From Petrosia ficiformis (Eukaryota > Porifera > Demospongiae > Haplosclerida > Petrosiidae): DNA of 64,000 nucleotides. Under the pieces are notes generated by a model. That model had not been told where the DNA came from. It searched no databases and worked only from the letters and a program-made list of their open reading frames with translations. The DNA is taken from contig OX345645.1 in assembly GCA_947044365.1 (NCBI GenBank), positions 5,833,741 through 5,897,740 of the forward strand. The letters are read 5' to 3'. Made by a program: the position numbers and the translations under genes. Positions within the stretch are counted from its first letter, which is position 1. Every line of letters begins with the position of its first letter. Of the stretch, positions 21,950-33,639 are shown piece after piece.

Positions 21950-22770
21950 CCTTGTTGAAGGCTGTGTAACTCATGATGGGAGATGGAAGCTTCTGTATCA
22001 ACCTGGATGATCATTCAGGAATACTGTGGTTCAGTTATCTGGTCTCTGATGTTGAACAAAGTATATGCCTCATACGTACTGTCAACAAGGTGATAAGTCT
22101 CAGTTGTTGGTAAGTGCTCAGCTTTACAGATTTGAGATGTGTCCTCTCTTTTTGCACCAAATGAATGTCTTATTTCTAAAAGGGCAGTCTGAGGACCAAT
22201 GACTGACTGCCTGTGCACTGAAGGCAGTGGTTCTTTGAAGAAATAATGGTTCTCATGTGGTAGGGTTGCTGAATCTTTCTGAGGTGACTCTATTCCTTTT
22301 GCCATTTTCAGCGATGTCTCAAAGGTCAGATCTTTTTTGGATCATAACCATTTTAGTATTCGGTCATCATAGATGCTAAAGACAAGTCTATCATGCAACA
22401 TGGCATCCAGTGTGGCTCCGAACTCTTATTGTGCTGAGAGTTGGTGTAGAACAGCAAAATCAATTCTCCTGATTGCCTCGAACAAGAGTTAAATTCAAAC
22501 CTCTGCACTGTCACTGAAGGTTTTAGGCAACTCGGTCCACAATTTATTACCATGAAAGTTGAGATTAGTTGTTCTGGGCGATACTATGTTCCTGATTACG
22601 GTTTAGATTGGTGCTCCATATGAACCCAGTAAAATAGATCTCTTCTTCCCATCATCAGCGATGTCATTTGCGTGATTCATCTGTTCTATATATGAGGGCT
22701 AGTCATCCTCAATGTCTGCATTGAACTCTCATAAGTTCCCGTGTTTAGGCCTTCCCAGATTATCCATGTA
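21950..22770 (-). pseudogene. Ty3/gypsy-type gag-protease remnant, decayed
   Basis: The minus strand gives fragments in shifting frames, in the expected order. A KKRSILLGSYG segment lies near 22650, KPSVTVQRFEFNS(x)SRQSGE around 22440-22530, FGATLDAMLHDRLV near 22380-22430, and a DLTFETSLKMAKGIE block near 22280-22340. These match the capsid-like gag of retroelements of this group. Towards 21975-22020 a VDTEAS word occupies the place of the aspartic-protease D-T-G-A motif. Stops and frameshifts separate the parts, and no LTRs or reverse transcriptase were found. It is an inactive fragment. Confidence 0.65.
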
Positions 22771-23140
22771 CCATAAAAGTAACATACATGTACACTGAAC
22801 ATTTATAGAGACATACAAGAAGTGGATTTTATATGATCAGAACCAAAATTAAAGACATACAGGCTGGATATACAGTGTAGATACATGAATAATAGTAGAC
22901 ATACAGTCAATGGTTAGATGTAATTAATGCATAATTACTAGACATAGTAATTAGCGTATACATGTACTTTGCTGTGGTGATTATGTATATATAACATGCC
23001 ACAGGATGTATATAGTTACTATGGAATTTACATATAGGATTAAATTACATTATACTTTATTATCATACATTATTATGACATGTACATTATATACCAGTCA
23101 ATATATATCAATACTTGTAATTAATAGGAAAACAACACTT
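22771..23140. other. No gene recognised
   Basis: AT-rich spacer with GTACAT words. It may be intronic to the plus-strand exons proposed at 23177 and 23774. Confidence 0.4.
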
Positions 23141-23176
23141 CAGATTCTAAAGGTATTTCCAAATGTTGTTCCCCAG

Positions 23177-23835
23177 TGTACTAATCATATCACATTTGAA
23201 CCAGTGAAAATGTATAATAATGTTAGGAAAGATTACAAACTCAGTAAGTAAATACAATATCCTAGCTCCAGTTTGTGTGTGTGAGGATAATAATACATTA
23301 TTGTTTATAAGAGAAACATCATTAGGATGCTTTTAAATGGTTTCCACTTCTCTTATCATTATTCTATTATTACTAGTGACTACATAATTTACATATTATA
23401 CTAATTATGATGATGAATTAGTGGAGCACATCATCTAGATTGGTTATGTAATACCACACATATGAAATGTAATTATTAATCCTTCAATCAAACTAAACAG
23501 TTCCATATAAAGACCTTATTATGTGTTCATATCAACTATATAATGATCCTGAATGTATCAACAAATTTAATACTAAATACATCAGTGCATATTAATATCT
23601 ATCCACATGTGATAAAATAGTACTGTATTAAAAATACACAAACAACTTACTGAAATTTATCAGTGATACAGATCTCTCAGTAATACTTGCAGGTACATAT
23701 ATTTTCCAGGGTCGGATACCATTTATATTCTATTTATTAGTATCAATTTAAAAATCAAGAATTATTATTTTAGTTAAAACAACTTGTTCACTGGACCAAG
23801 AAATACGTGATATCAAGAATTTTCTCTCTGACTGA
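23177..23835 (+). CDS. Two putative 3' exons of an unknown plus-strand gene
   Basis: A proposed exon ends at 23243 (donor GTAAGT) and starts at 23177 after TTCCCCAG, or earlier because the frame is open upstream. It encodes CTNHITFEPVKMYNNVRKDY plus two residues. The next exon, 23774-23835 (acceptor TTATTATTTTAG), continues in the same frame and phase (A plus TT gives Ile): KTTCSLDQEIRDIKNFLSD, then stop. The strong donor, the phase match and the charged non-repetitive peptide argue for a real gene end. I do not recognise the family, and no 5' exons were found. Confidence 0.35.
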
Positions 23836-23989
23836 ATCAGGTTTATATTATAATAATTATGTTGCTTATAATATAGTAAGTTATAATTATATAATATTAG
23901 TTATATCATTATCTTAATTAACCCTTAGAGAACTGATATATGTGCCATTTGACCCCTATGCGATTCGGATTGTGTTACTACCATTACGA

Positions 23990-24500
23990 AACACTAGAAA
24001 TGCTTGGTGCATGAACAAACCCATGAAAAAAAAGCTAAAAATCTTGATGGTTTTCGGCTGCTGTTTTGCCTAAATAACAAGTATGGGGGGGGGGGGGGGT
24101 GGATTTTAAAGGGTGGTGTCCCTCCGTTAATGGGGGTTCGAAGTGGGCACAGCCCCCTCGCTGTCAACGCAATTGAGGGTTCAGTGGACCTGGCCCACGC
24201 GATCCAGTGCGTAGCTGAGGCATTTCCCTTGCTGTAAAACCTGAAATCGTGGGTGTAGCTGATGTCAACATGCAGTGGGGTCATTTTGTTTTCCCCAGTT
24301 CCAGTCAATATAGGGAGAGCATTGCATTTCATTTAATTCTACGAAGTGCTTGGGAACTTTTGAGTCCCGGTTAGCAAATTGGCAGATGTAGTACTCCATG
24401 TCGAAAAAGGAGCCAAGTTTGGGATAGAGAAAGTGAACGGTGCCCAAAATGTATGCAGCAGAGACGCCAGTGTTGGAAATGGGAAGCTCAGTCCTCTAGG
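23990..24500. other. GC-rich island with a 16-base G run
   Basis: Base composition rises sharply relative to the flanks, with a poly-G run near 24087-24103 and CpG-containing words such as GACCTGGCCCACGCGATCC. Both strands have frames of 60-112 codons, but none has a recognisable domain. It may be a captured or foreign segment, or a decayed transposon exon. Confidence 0.4.
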
Positions 24501-26605
24501 TGTTAAAACATCCATTATAATAACTCTAGTCTGGGGTATACAGTTCCTCTCTAGTACACTAAGTGTATCATGTATTATACAGTATTTAATATGGTACCAT
24601 ACACTGAGTGATGGGCTATATTGATACTTTATTGGTATTGAATACTGCTCAAAGTATCAATACATAGTTCTACCACTCCTCTATTCTATTATGTCATACT
24701 CATTTAAATATATATAATTTCACACAGCTTCCTGTGTTTTTAATCTGAAAGGGATAAATTAATAAATGTGTATGTATATTATCAAATATTGATATCACTA
24801 AAAGCTGGTTTACAATATGATGGAAGCCTTAATTGCTTTGCGTTGTGATAAAATTCTAAAAACTGATTTGGTGAAATACAACACACCTTATGTATTACAT
24901 TTTTTTGATAGCGTTAAAAGAAGCACATCATCTTCACAATACAACACACTTACACAATGCAAAGAAACACAAGCCCTTGTGTCATATTGTGTACCATTCT
25001 TAATACTCATTATCAGATATTAATGAAACTGATAAATTACAGTCACTATTTCTTCCACTTTTCTCTCATAAGTGAAGTTACTGTTGATAAAGAGAATTGA
25101 GCTATTAGAAAAGAAGAACTGTTACATTTACACACCTCTGAACATCAGGTGATTGTAATAATATATGATTATTAATGTATAAATACAGTTTAGGTTATGT
25201 AATTAATATATTCCATAGTGACAAGGGTATTGTCCATTGAATCATATATAGTCCTATAGAGGATAGTTACCTCTGTCATGGAAGGGTAAGGTTTTTAAAT
25301 ATTTTAACATAACATCCTAACATAGGTAGCTGGTCCTATGGTTCACATACCACACCCTTACTAATGTGACCTGTAATAGTATATTAATTATGATACCTAA
25401 ACTTCACTTATACTGGTATTAATTATAGGGGCAAAGATACCCCAGTATATAATTGTATTTGAGGTGGAGTTTATCAAATTAAATTTCTATGATAAAGTCA
25501 CTTACAGTAACATAGTAATATTCTTGTATCTTATTATTAATTATAGGGTCCCATAGTTTATATATACTAGTGTGATATTACTGTACTTAATAGTTCTCTT
25601 TGTTTCTTTTCTCTCTTATTTTACACTATACTTATAGTTTAGTGTAGTATAGTACAGTAGTAATTACATGTACTATATAAATTGTTATTAACCATTATCA
25701 TACATGCACCTAAGAGTAAGGTTATAATACACTGTGTGTGTACAGGGTTTTATACAGGATTTTGTTAATTGAAATTACTACTGGTATCGTAGATTCTTTA
25801 TCATAAAGAGGAGGAATTATGTTGTTAGATTGAAATTGTTTTTTGCTCTTTTCCTTCTCTTTTTGTATCTATATTGATGTCCTTGCAAATGTTTATGGAG
25901 GTTACTGATGTATACCTGGGGATTAGTCAAAGAGTTAGTACCACCTTGTGAAACTTTCTTTTTGACTGTTAACAGCTTTCGTGTTATCACTACAATCAAA
26001 TTATACTCTGATATTCAGAGCGCTCTCTCCCCTATCTTCTGAGTCTGAGTTTAAAGTGACACTGGGTTGACTTGAACTTGCATGCCATAGTTTAAAATGG
26101 GAGGAGTGTGTGCTTTAACTAGTATCAGTAACTTCATAATCAATAATGAGGCTTACTGATGTTGTAATAATTACACTGATACTAATACTAATATTGGTAT
26201 CAGTATACCACTAGTACACATACTAAATTAGATAGTTGAGTTATGATAGATCACATTTGTAAAAATGGTTCTTATGATTACCTATGTTACTAATATATAT
26301 CATTGATATCATGTTCTGGTGAATTTATACCACATAGATAATTGTACAGTCTAATTTTGATTGTCTTTTCTAGTATTTATTATAAACTATAGTAAACACT
26401 TGAGCTAACCAAAATTACATGTAAATATTATACATATACAATTGATCATGATTATAGCTCCTATCCTATCTCTCAACTCACTGATATTACACTCACCTCT
26501 ACACACTCAGGTATTCATATAACTCAGGTAGTAGCTGGCCCTAGATTCAATACTTCAACAGATGATGTATTATCACTGACAGATGAATGTGAAGTATATT
26601 CCCTT
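24501..26605. other. AT-rich stretch without a supported gene
   Basis: One 68-codon frame from ATG 24817 to 25023 has ordinary composition but no motif, splice support or promoter mark. The rest shows nothing I can name. Confidence 0.4.
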
Positions 26606-26609
26606 ATAC

Positions 26610-26920
26610 AGTAGGTACATGTACATGTACTGCACATGTACAGTACATGTATCCCTTATATGTACATATACACTTTATATTACATAAGTACATCCCTTAT
26701 ATGTACATGTACAGTACATGTACACTTTATATTACATAATTGCATCCCTTTTATGTACATGTACTGTACATGTACACTTTATATTACATAAGTACATTCG
26801 TTATATGTACATGTACCGTACATGTACACTTTATATTACATACATACATCCCTTACATGTACATGTACTGTATATGTACACTTTATATGACATAAGTATA
26901 TCCCGTATATGTGTTATAAT
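26610..26920. repeat. Tandem repeat, about 52-57 bp unit
   Basis: About five to six units of a CTTATATGTACATGTAC core, an imperfect GTACATGTACTGTACATGTAC palindrome, and ACACTTTATATTACATAAG. Each unit can form a GTACATGTAC-based hairpin. Confidence 0.85.
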
Positions 26921-27456
26921 ACATGTACCACAGAAAGGATATAAACAGATGTATAATTGAAATGTCACCTTATAGTACAGTAAATACTAGAATAGGGATC
27001 TGAATAGGCACCAACATTGAAGATATACTCTGTAGGCAGAGTATTGGTATACTGCATTGCCTATACAGCTTACACAATATTTTTTTAGGCTTTGCAGATT
27101 ACATTATTGTCAAACTGCACAAGTACAATCTGAAGATGTGTGCAACTGAGGCTCAATATGCCTGTAATGACATGTACTTTGGGCTGAATGTATAGCACAC
27201 AAACTATAGAATAATTAACACTGTACCATGTGTGAACAGTTGTAAACTAGATAAATACAACTATATATTTCACACAGACAATATTGATTATGAAATATCG
27301 GCATATAGACATATGGGCAAATTGCTGTATAGGTGCAGCACTAGTATGTATGTACATGTATGTAAATGCACATTTATGTACATGTATGTATGTACATTGT
27401 ACATACAGGCAATAATTACAGATGATAATGATGAAGACTCTTTTCTGATAATATAA

Positions 27457-28035
27457 TATAACATACATTATGTGTCATTCTGTACAATAATACAAAGTGA
27501 ATTTGGGATACACCATGCTGATGAGACCCAATAGGTCGAAACAATCTGATCAGATTGTCCATGGTTTACCCATCACAAATACAAAGTCAAGTCCACTCAC
27601 TACCTACAACTGAAGATACAGATACTAGTAACTTCAATACTAGTAGAATATGTAAGTAGAATTATTCATAATATAATCTAGTATAATGATTAGTTGAATT
27701 ACTCATATTCTACTGTCATTATATTAATTATTATACTCATATTCTACTGATAATTATATTCATATTCTAATTTCATATACCTGCTCTACTATTATTAAAT
27801 ATTCTATCGTGATTAGTTGTTAGACACCTTAAACTGATCATGTGACTTAGTTTACAGTGTATTTAGTTTCTTATCTAATAGTAATAATATGATACATGCA
27901 GACAAAAATGGGCATAGAAATGTTACAATGCTGTGAGAGGAGGGATGAGAGGCAGCCATACAATGTGTGATCAAAGCTTGACATACATACATACATATTA
28001 GTGTTATTTTAGTGTGACTATAGCAACCACTTAAG
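27457..28035 (+). mobile_element. Hammerhead-bearing repeat, copy B
   Basis: Near-identical partner of 5545-6400 but without the inserted MITE. It has an extra ATACATGCAGACAAAAATGG stretch before the shared tail. After GCTTGACA it runs directly into CATACATACATA and TATTAGTGTTATTTTAGTGTG, showing the state before MITE insertion. Confidence 0.7.
27505..27571 (+). ncRNA. Type I hammerhead ribozyme, copy B
   Basis: Identical to copy A over the whole ribozyme: GGG/CCC outer pairs, CCATG/CATGG stem I, CTGATGA core, GACC/GGTC stem II, GAAA, CAATCT/AGATTG stem III with GATC loop. Predicted cleavage is between 27559 and 27560. Full conservation in a separate copy supports function or recent mobility. 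Confidence 0.9.
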
Positions 28036-28077
28036 CTTGTATTTATCAGAGAGTACGGTAGTACTGTCTATGTAGGG

Positions 28078-28140
28078 ATGGCACCAAAAAAAAATGGCCG
28101 CTCATACATTTCAATTGCAAGTGATGAGCTGAAATCTCTG
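28078..28140 (+). CDS. Possible first exon of an unknown gene
   Basis: ATG 28078 opens 21 codons (MAPKKNGRSYISIASDELKSL) ending in phase 0 at donor GTAATA. The basic start and amphipathic peptide look coding and the context is not repetitive. No phase-compatible second exon was established. The open frame at 29238-29483 lies downstream but does not join in frame. Confidence 0.25.
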
Positions 28141-28839
28141 GTAATATATACAGATAAGTTTTAATACACATATACCTATTCATATCTAGTGTTTTTTTGA
28201 CTACCAACTCCATCTAGATGGCCAGAGATTGTCGTTAAGGTAGAGAACCAGCATATTATTATTATTATGATTATTTTTCATTTTTTTGTTTGTTGAACTA
28301 TCACAATGATACATTCCAGTCTCATTTATAGTACAATTCTGGTCTTAAAGTATTGAGATGATATTCTTCAGATACTATGAAAGAAGACAGTCTCAACGAC
28401 TGCAAAGATTTGATCTCCAATTGGATGCCATTTTCCTAAGTGGAATTTAATTGCACATGCGCAATTAGTATACTCAGAGCATGGAAGCTGAAAAGGTGGA
28501 AGTGGTAATGACATTTGTGAGCAAATACATTCTTATAATAATGAATAATTAAAACAATTAATAATATTAAAGCCATTGTATAATAATATTTTATACTATG
28601 ATAAGCATTGGAATACTGAATGGTTGACACAGTGACTGACACTACTTCTTGTAGGACTGCAGACAGTGTTTAAGTGAAATAGAGAATATATATACACATG
28701 TACATCATCTGTCAGTGAAAGAGAATGATAATCAATAATTAATACAAAAGACTGACCTTCATTGATGAACAAATTTTATTGCATTTATAACTGCATGATA
28801 TATATAGTATTTCCGCAAATCTACAAAAAAATATTCACA

Positions 28840-29175
28840 CCATTCAGAAAAAAAAAGCATGAAAACAAGAATAATAAAAAAATATTTTCAATAAAAGTGA
28901 AAGAAGATGCAGGAATGTCAAAACCCAAACAGCAGGCAAACAAGGTAGGAAAGCTAACATAGGACCCAAAATTAAACAAACCACTTCCATATAACCCTAC
29001 ATAAGTATAGCTCTTTGTATTTTGTTTTATAGCGGTGTAAGTACTTATGTAGGGTTATATGGAAGTGGTTTATTTCGGATCATATGTTAGCTTCCCAACC
29101 TTGTTTGCCTACTTTTTGGGTTTTGACATCCCTACATCTTCTTTCACTTTTATTGAAAATGTTTTTTATTATTCT
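28840..29175. mobile_element. Palindromic MITE, copy 1
   Basis: Long inverted repeat about a TATAGCGGTGTAAG-side centre. Left-arm words ATATTTTCAATAAAAGTGAAA, TCAAAACCCAAA, CACTTCCATATAACCCTACA and TAAGTA return as reverse complements on the right. Copy 2 lies at 60125-60430. Confidence 0.8.
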
Positions 29176-29228
29176 TGTACAATAAAGTTTTGGAATGCTC
29201 TTGATATTATTGTTTCCACTGATATATT

Positions 29229-29483
29229 TTAGTACAAATGGAAAATTCTTGTTTGCCTTTTGGAATGCTGGAGGTCACGACTCCTGATATGCAAACACTA
29301 CTGTCTTGCATGTCCATACAAGAAGATGACACTGGCAACAAGTATGTTGGTACAGATATGACAATTGTAAAAGAATTATGTGATATTGCTGATACTATTA
29401 AAAATAAAATGGGTGCTTATCAACTATTCACTAGTAATGTCTTGAGATGGATGAGCTATGAAACATCCAACTACTGTCAGTAA
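29229..29483 (+). CDS. Putative exon or small ORF, unknown
   Basis: An 81-codon frame from ATG 29238 (MENSCLPFGMLEVTTPDMQT, later VKELCDIADTIKNKMGAYQL) begins just after the possible acceptor TATATTTTAG at 29231 and ends near a donor-like GTAAAT. Composition is protein-like with balanced hydrophobics and no repeats. The frame also closes at TAA 29481. I recognise no domain. It adjoins the palindromic MITE and could be a captured or degraded exon. Confidence 0.3.
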   Translation, partial: LVQMENSCLPFGMLEVTTPDMQTLLSCMSIQEDDTGNKYVGTDMTIVKELCDIADTIKNKMGAYQLFTSNVLRWMSYETSNYCQ

Positions 29484-30349
29484 ATATTAATTCGGATTGT
29501 GTATTTATTTTTTTATTGGAGCTCATCTTATGTACCTTTATGATCTATTGGTGAAGTTATGGTCAAAACGCTTGCTAATCCAGTAATAATATAATTAGTT
29601 ATTGATAAAATCAATAATAGATCATGAACTAATTTTTAACTCTAATGATATATCTGTGGGCTAATACTATAAATATCGAAATCTGAACAGTTAAGAGAAA
29701 AGTACAAAAAAGGAGACTAATTATAAATTTTTTTGATTATTATTTAATTTGTTATTGTTCACAACAGTGTAACAATACCTTAAGCTGATTAAAAATAGTT
29801 TACGTCTAACTGGTAATTACTTAACAACAGTGTGATTAAACGCTGTCAGTTGATGCTAATCTAAATGAATTATTTTACAACAGTGATGCTAATCTAATTA
29901 TTATTTGACGACAGTGTCATTAAACGCTGTCAGTTGATGCTACTCCAGTGATTGTCAGTCTCTATACAAAGTACATCTCATAAGCACTAGTAACTATATA
30001 TATATATATATATATACATAAACTATTGTCAGGCTAAAACAGTGTAGTCATTATGTAATACTATCATATAGTAGAATCAAATTAGCTGTCACAAACTGCC
30101 TGTCATCAAATTATGTGAACAGAATACAATAACAACAAAATGTCATTGAAAGCTGTCAGTTGATGCTATGCCAGTGATTAAACTGATCATTAGTCATTGT
30201 GCATGTTACAAGTATTAATTGTATAAGTGATTGCTATAAAAATGTGAGTAAACATCCTTAACAGTACTAGTTGGGTGAAACATACATAATAACCAAAATT
30301 CGCTAAGTCAAGCTCTGGTAGTGACAGACTAATATTGGAATTGGATGCA

Positions 30350-32268
30350 ATGGACTCAAGTATGTATATAATTATATAAACTTTAGATACTAAAGCAATA
30401 CTATCATGCTAACTTTCTTACTATTGTTACAAAACAGTTGTATAATTGTTATTATGTTAACCTATTGTTAAATCAATTTTTTCAAATTAATAGCGTATAC
30501 TAATTAGCCAATTGTACCAACACTTTGGAGTTGCATGAAAAACATAGTAGTGTATGTCTAAGAGTTTGTTTATCATGTTATAAATCTGTGTATTTCTTTT
30601 CTTTTTTTCATTGCTGACGAAGGCTTTCGAGCCGAAACGTCTAATTGTTATTATCTTTTTAATAATAATAATAAAAATCAACTATCATGTCAATGCTGAA
30701 CTAAACCTCGCTGAAATAGTAGTGTATATATGAAACCATAGGCATTGCCATTAACAAGACTCAAATCTGTATACATGTGTATTGTGCTGAGTTTATGAGA
30801 GCTGCAAAGTTGAGCAAAAAAGCATCAAACTTCAATGCATTTTGCAATCATCTGTTGTTGAATGACACATTTTGTGAGATTTCTTACATGGAAATACAAT
30901 TACCCATCAAGAAGGTGTGATAGAAATTATTAATGCAAGTTACATCTGACACCAATGCTTATCAGCATATCCATATATGGAAGTGATATGGGAGGTGTTA
31001 TTCGACAACAGTCGAATACACAAATTTAAATCTTATATATTTCAAGTGTCTTTTTTCACTCAACGTGATCACATTTCGCTAACAATTAGCAAAAGTATTT
31101 AAAATTATTTTATTTTGTAGAACAACATCAGCAACAAAAAGAAGCCCGTGCCAAACAACAGGCTAGTGAAAAAAAAAGTAAGTAAAATGTGTAAGTTTTG
31201 TCAATGATGATGGTAATAATTATTATTTTCTATTAAGTTGCACTGAATCAAAATTATTAACAATAATTGCGATATCAGAATATTTCAAAAAAAGCTTAAC
31301 TTTGATTTCAGCTGATAGAATACTTACAAAATTTATACAAAGTGCAGTCATAAATTTACAAAAATAATGTCTCAAAAAGATATTAATGTTTTTCCTCTTC
31401 AGAGTCATCAACGGAGAAGAAGAACAAACAGGAAGGTAAGTGATTAGTTAGTATAGAAAAGTATAAATACTGTTAATTTTGATTGTTTCAAGCATTTGTT
31501 ATTATTCTTGTGTCACTCATGAAAATTGGCTAACAATGGCCACTTTCAGTTAGTTAACTAAAACTAAAACAGCCTATGTTAATTAAACTACAACTAAACG
31601 AAAAGTTTGAGAAACTAGTCATCACCTGTCAAGTAGGTGCAATAGAAATCATTAATAGAAATTACATGCAACAAAGTTGACACAAATGCTTATCGATATA
31701 TCCACATATGGAAGAGGTGTTATTCAACAACTGTTGAGTACACAAGTTTAATGCTTATATATTTCAAGTGTCTTTTTTCCCTCAACATGATCACATTTCA
31801 CTAACAATTATTAGCAAAGTATTTATAATTTTATTTAGGAGACAAAGATGAACCGGAACTAGAACGAGAAGCTGATGTCATGGGTGCCAGGGCGGAGTCA
31901 ATCGGTAAATCTCTCGTTTAATTTTGATATTGAACTTATTTTTTCAAAACATTGTATATAATAATATTATATATGTACAGGATGAATAATAATTATAATT
32001 ATATTGGAAATATAATTGTTTTCATTTTTGATTCTTTTCACTGTGATTGTTAATTGACCACACCCCTCAATAATAATTAATTAGCTAAAATGTTTTGGCG
32101 CGCTACTCGTGCCGTTTTCTATTTCTTCTTCCTGGCTACGCCTCTGGCTAATGTCATACATATTGCTCAACGAAAAAGTAAGCATTATGTGTACGTTTTG
32201 TCAATGCTGATTGTAATTTATTTATATTATACCCAGGCGAAAATAAAACATATCCATGGGAAGACTGA
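30350..32268 (+). CDS. Putative 96-residue single-pass membrane protein, six exons
   Basis: Proposed exons: 30350-30359 (ATG GAC TCA A, donor GTATGT), 31121-31177, 31403-31435, 31839-31904, 32085-32177 and 32237-32268 (stop TGA). Every internal intron is GT-AG in phase 1 and the joined frame stays open. The first half is highly charged and Gln/Lys/Glu-rich (QHQQQKEARAKQQASEKK), followed by DKDEPELEREADVMGARAES. Then comes a membrane segment FWRATRAVFYFFFLATPLAN and a short tail ending ENKTYPWED. A charged helical stretch followed by one membrane span suggests a tail-anchored-like or junctional protein. No family is recognised. The tiny first exon is the weakest part. Internal exons are well supported by phase agreement. 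Exon 3 has a second copy at 33085-33117. Confidence 0.45.
30614..30641 (+). ncRNA. Hammerhead-like core in a compact hairpin
   Basis: CTGACGA is followed by AGGCT-TTCG-AGCC, GAAA and CGTC. These match the hammerhead CUGANGA and GAAA boxes with a stem II, and G-A-C-G/C-G-T-C can also pair as one hairpin. Stem III is essentially absent and flanking stem I is weak, so activity as a monomer is doubtful. Minimal-stem-III forms are known from Penelope-like elements, and this could be such a relic. Confidence 0.3.
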
Positions 32269-32585
32269 AATAAAAAGTAAGAAAAATCAGCTTGAAGAAA
32301 TCCTTATATAAAAACCATTTGTGTTTTAACATTAAAAGATACATTCACGTTATTAAAAAAAGCAGATCTTGTGTATTTCTATAGTACTACTCAATGTAGT
32401 ATACATGTACCTCTTGGATGTGACTGACTGACAAATGGTGGACGTTTCTAAACTGATATTCAGAAATTACAGATACATAATTACTACACGATATCATCCA
32501 CTGATATTATACACCAAATCAAGAGTTAATAGCTTAAGTATATTAAAGTTTTTATAAGTATGTTTAGTGTATATATTGAAGTTTA

Positions 32586-32860
32586 TTATGGCCCATAGGG
32601 ACATCCCTGTGATTGCTTTACATAAACTTTAATATATATAATTATATATATATATAATATTCTTGTGTCTCTTACACGAGTATGCGTTGTATACATGTTA
32701 AGGAAGTCGCATTATTCAGGGGGGCTGTAAAGTTCTACAAAAGGTAGATAATCAAAACAATGCTATAATAGGCTGCATGTTGTGTTTCAAGCATGATAAA
32801 ATCAGTCATGATTACTGAATGCTGGACACCACAAAGCAGTCATAGGGATACCTTCTCTCT
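32586..32860. mobile_element. CCCTATGATTGCTTT-family element
   Basis: TATGGCCCATAGGGACATCC, then CCTGTGATTGCTTT, a central GAGTATGCGTTGTATAC-type block, and GGACACCACAAAGCAGTCATAGGG at the right end. Related to 41068-41465 and 49434-49797. Confidence 0.7.
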
Positions 32861-33084
32861 ATATATATATTGTTTCTAACATAAAAATTTCTTTAGCTAA
32901 CATAATTATTTTCTATTAAGTTGAAACTGAATCAAAGTTGTTATCATAATTGCGATATAAGAATATTTCCAAAAGCTTATCTGATTTCAGCTTGTAGAAT
33001 ACATACATATACAGAATGCAGTCACACTTGTAAATTCAACAAAATATTGTCTTAAAATTATATTAATATGTTTTTCCACTTCAG

Positions 33085-33117
33085 AAAAGGTAACTCAGAA
33101 GAAGATCAAACCGGAAG
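33085..33117 (+). CDS. Second copy of the 33-nt charged exon
   Basis: Same length, splice phases and sense as 31403-31435: acceptor CCACTTCAG, codons K-V-T-Q-K-K-I-K-P-E, donor GTAAGT. The flanking intronic sequence (TTGTGTCACTCATGAAAATTGGCTAA) is duplicated too. It lies downstream of the proposed stop exon, so it is either a local tandem-duplication relic or an alternative exon. Confidence 0.4.
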
Positions 33118-33639
33118 GTAAGTGGTTAGATAGTAGGAAGTATTGTAATTGCTTGAAGCTTCTTTTTATATTATTCTTGTGTCACTCATGAAAATTGGCT
33201 AATAATGGCCACCTTAAGTTAGTTAATTAAAACTATATGCCCCTTTTAGTAAGCCTAATAATACCCTGGTTACAACTACAACTAAACTAAAAGTTTGAGA
33301 AACTAGTCATACTATAACTATAACTAAAAGGGGTCATATTTTCATACTAAAACAATACTAAAAAGTATATCTGTTAGCACAGTAAAGACATTAGTGCTAG
33401 TATAATTATATTTATAGTAATTTATGATCATGAGTGAGTATTATAAGACTTTACTACAAGTAGCTGCTACCAGTTACCTTGCCAAACTAAGAGTATTGGC
33501 TTTGGAAGAGACATATGATCCGTATTGGAGTAAAAATGACAACAAATTCTTTCGTTTTTGCCTCCCAGTAGGCATGGCCTTTCCTGTTAGGCCAATAATT
33601 GCCGTTTAAAGCGCAATTAACATTCTTTTGCTCAAATTA

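Noticed and set aside
24817..25023. 68-codon frame with ordinary composition
   Set aside because: No splice, promoter or homology support. The length is within chance for this base composition.
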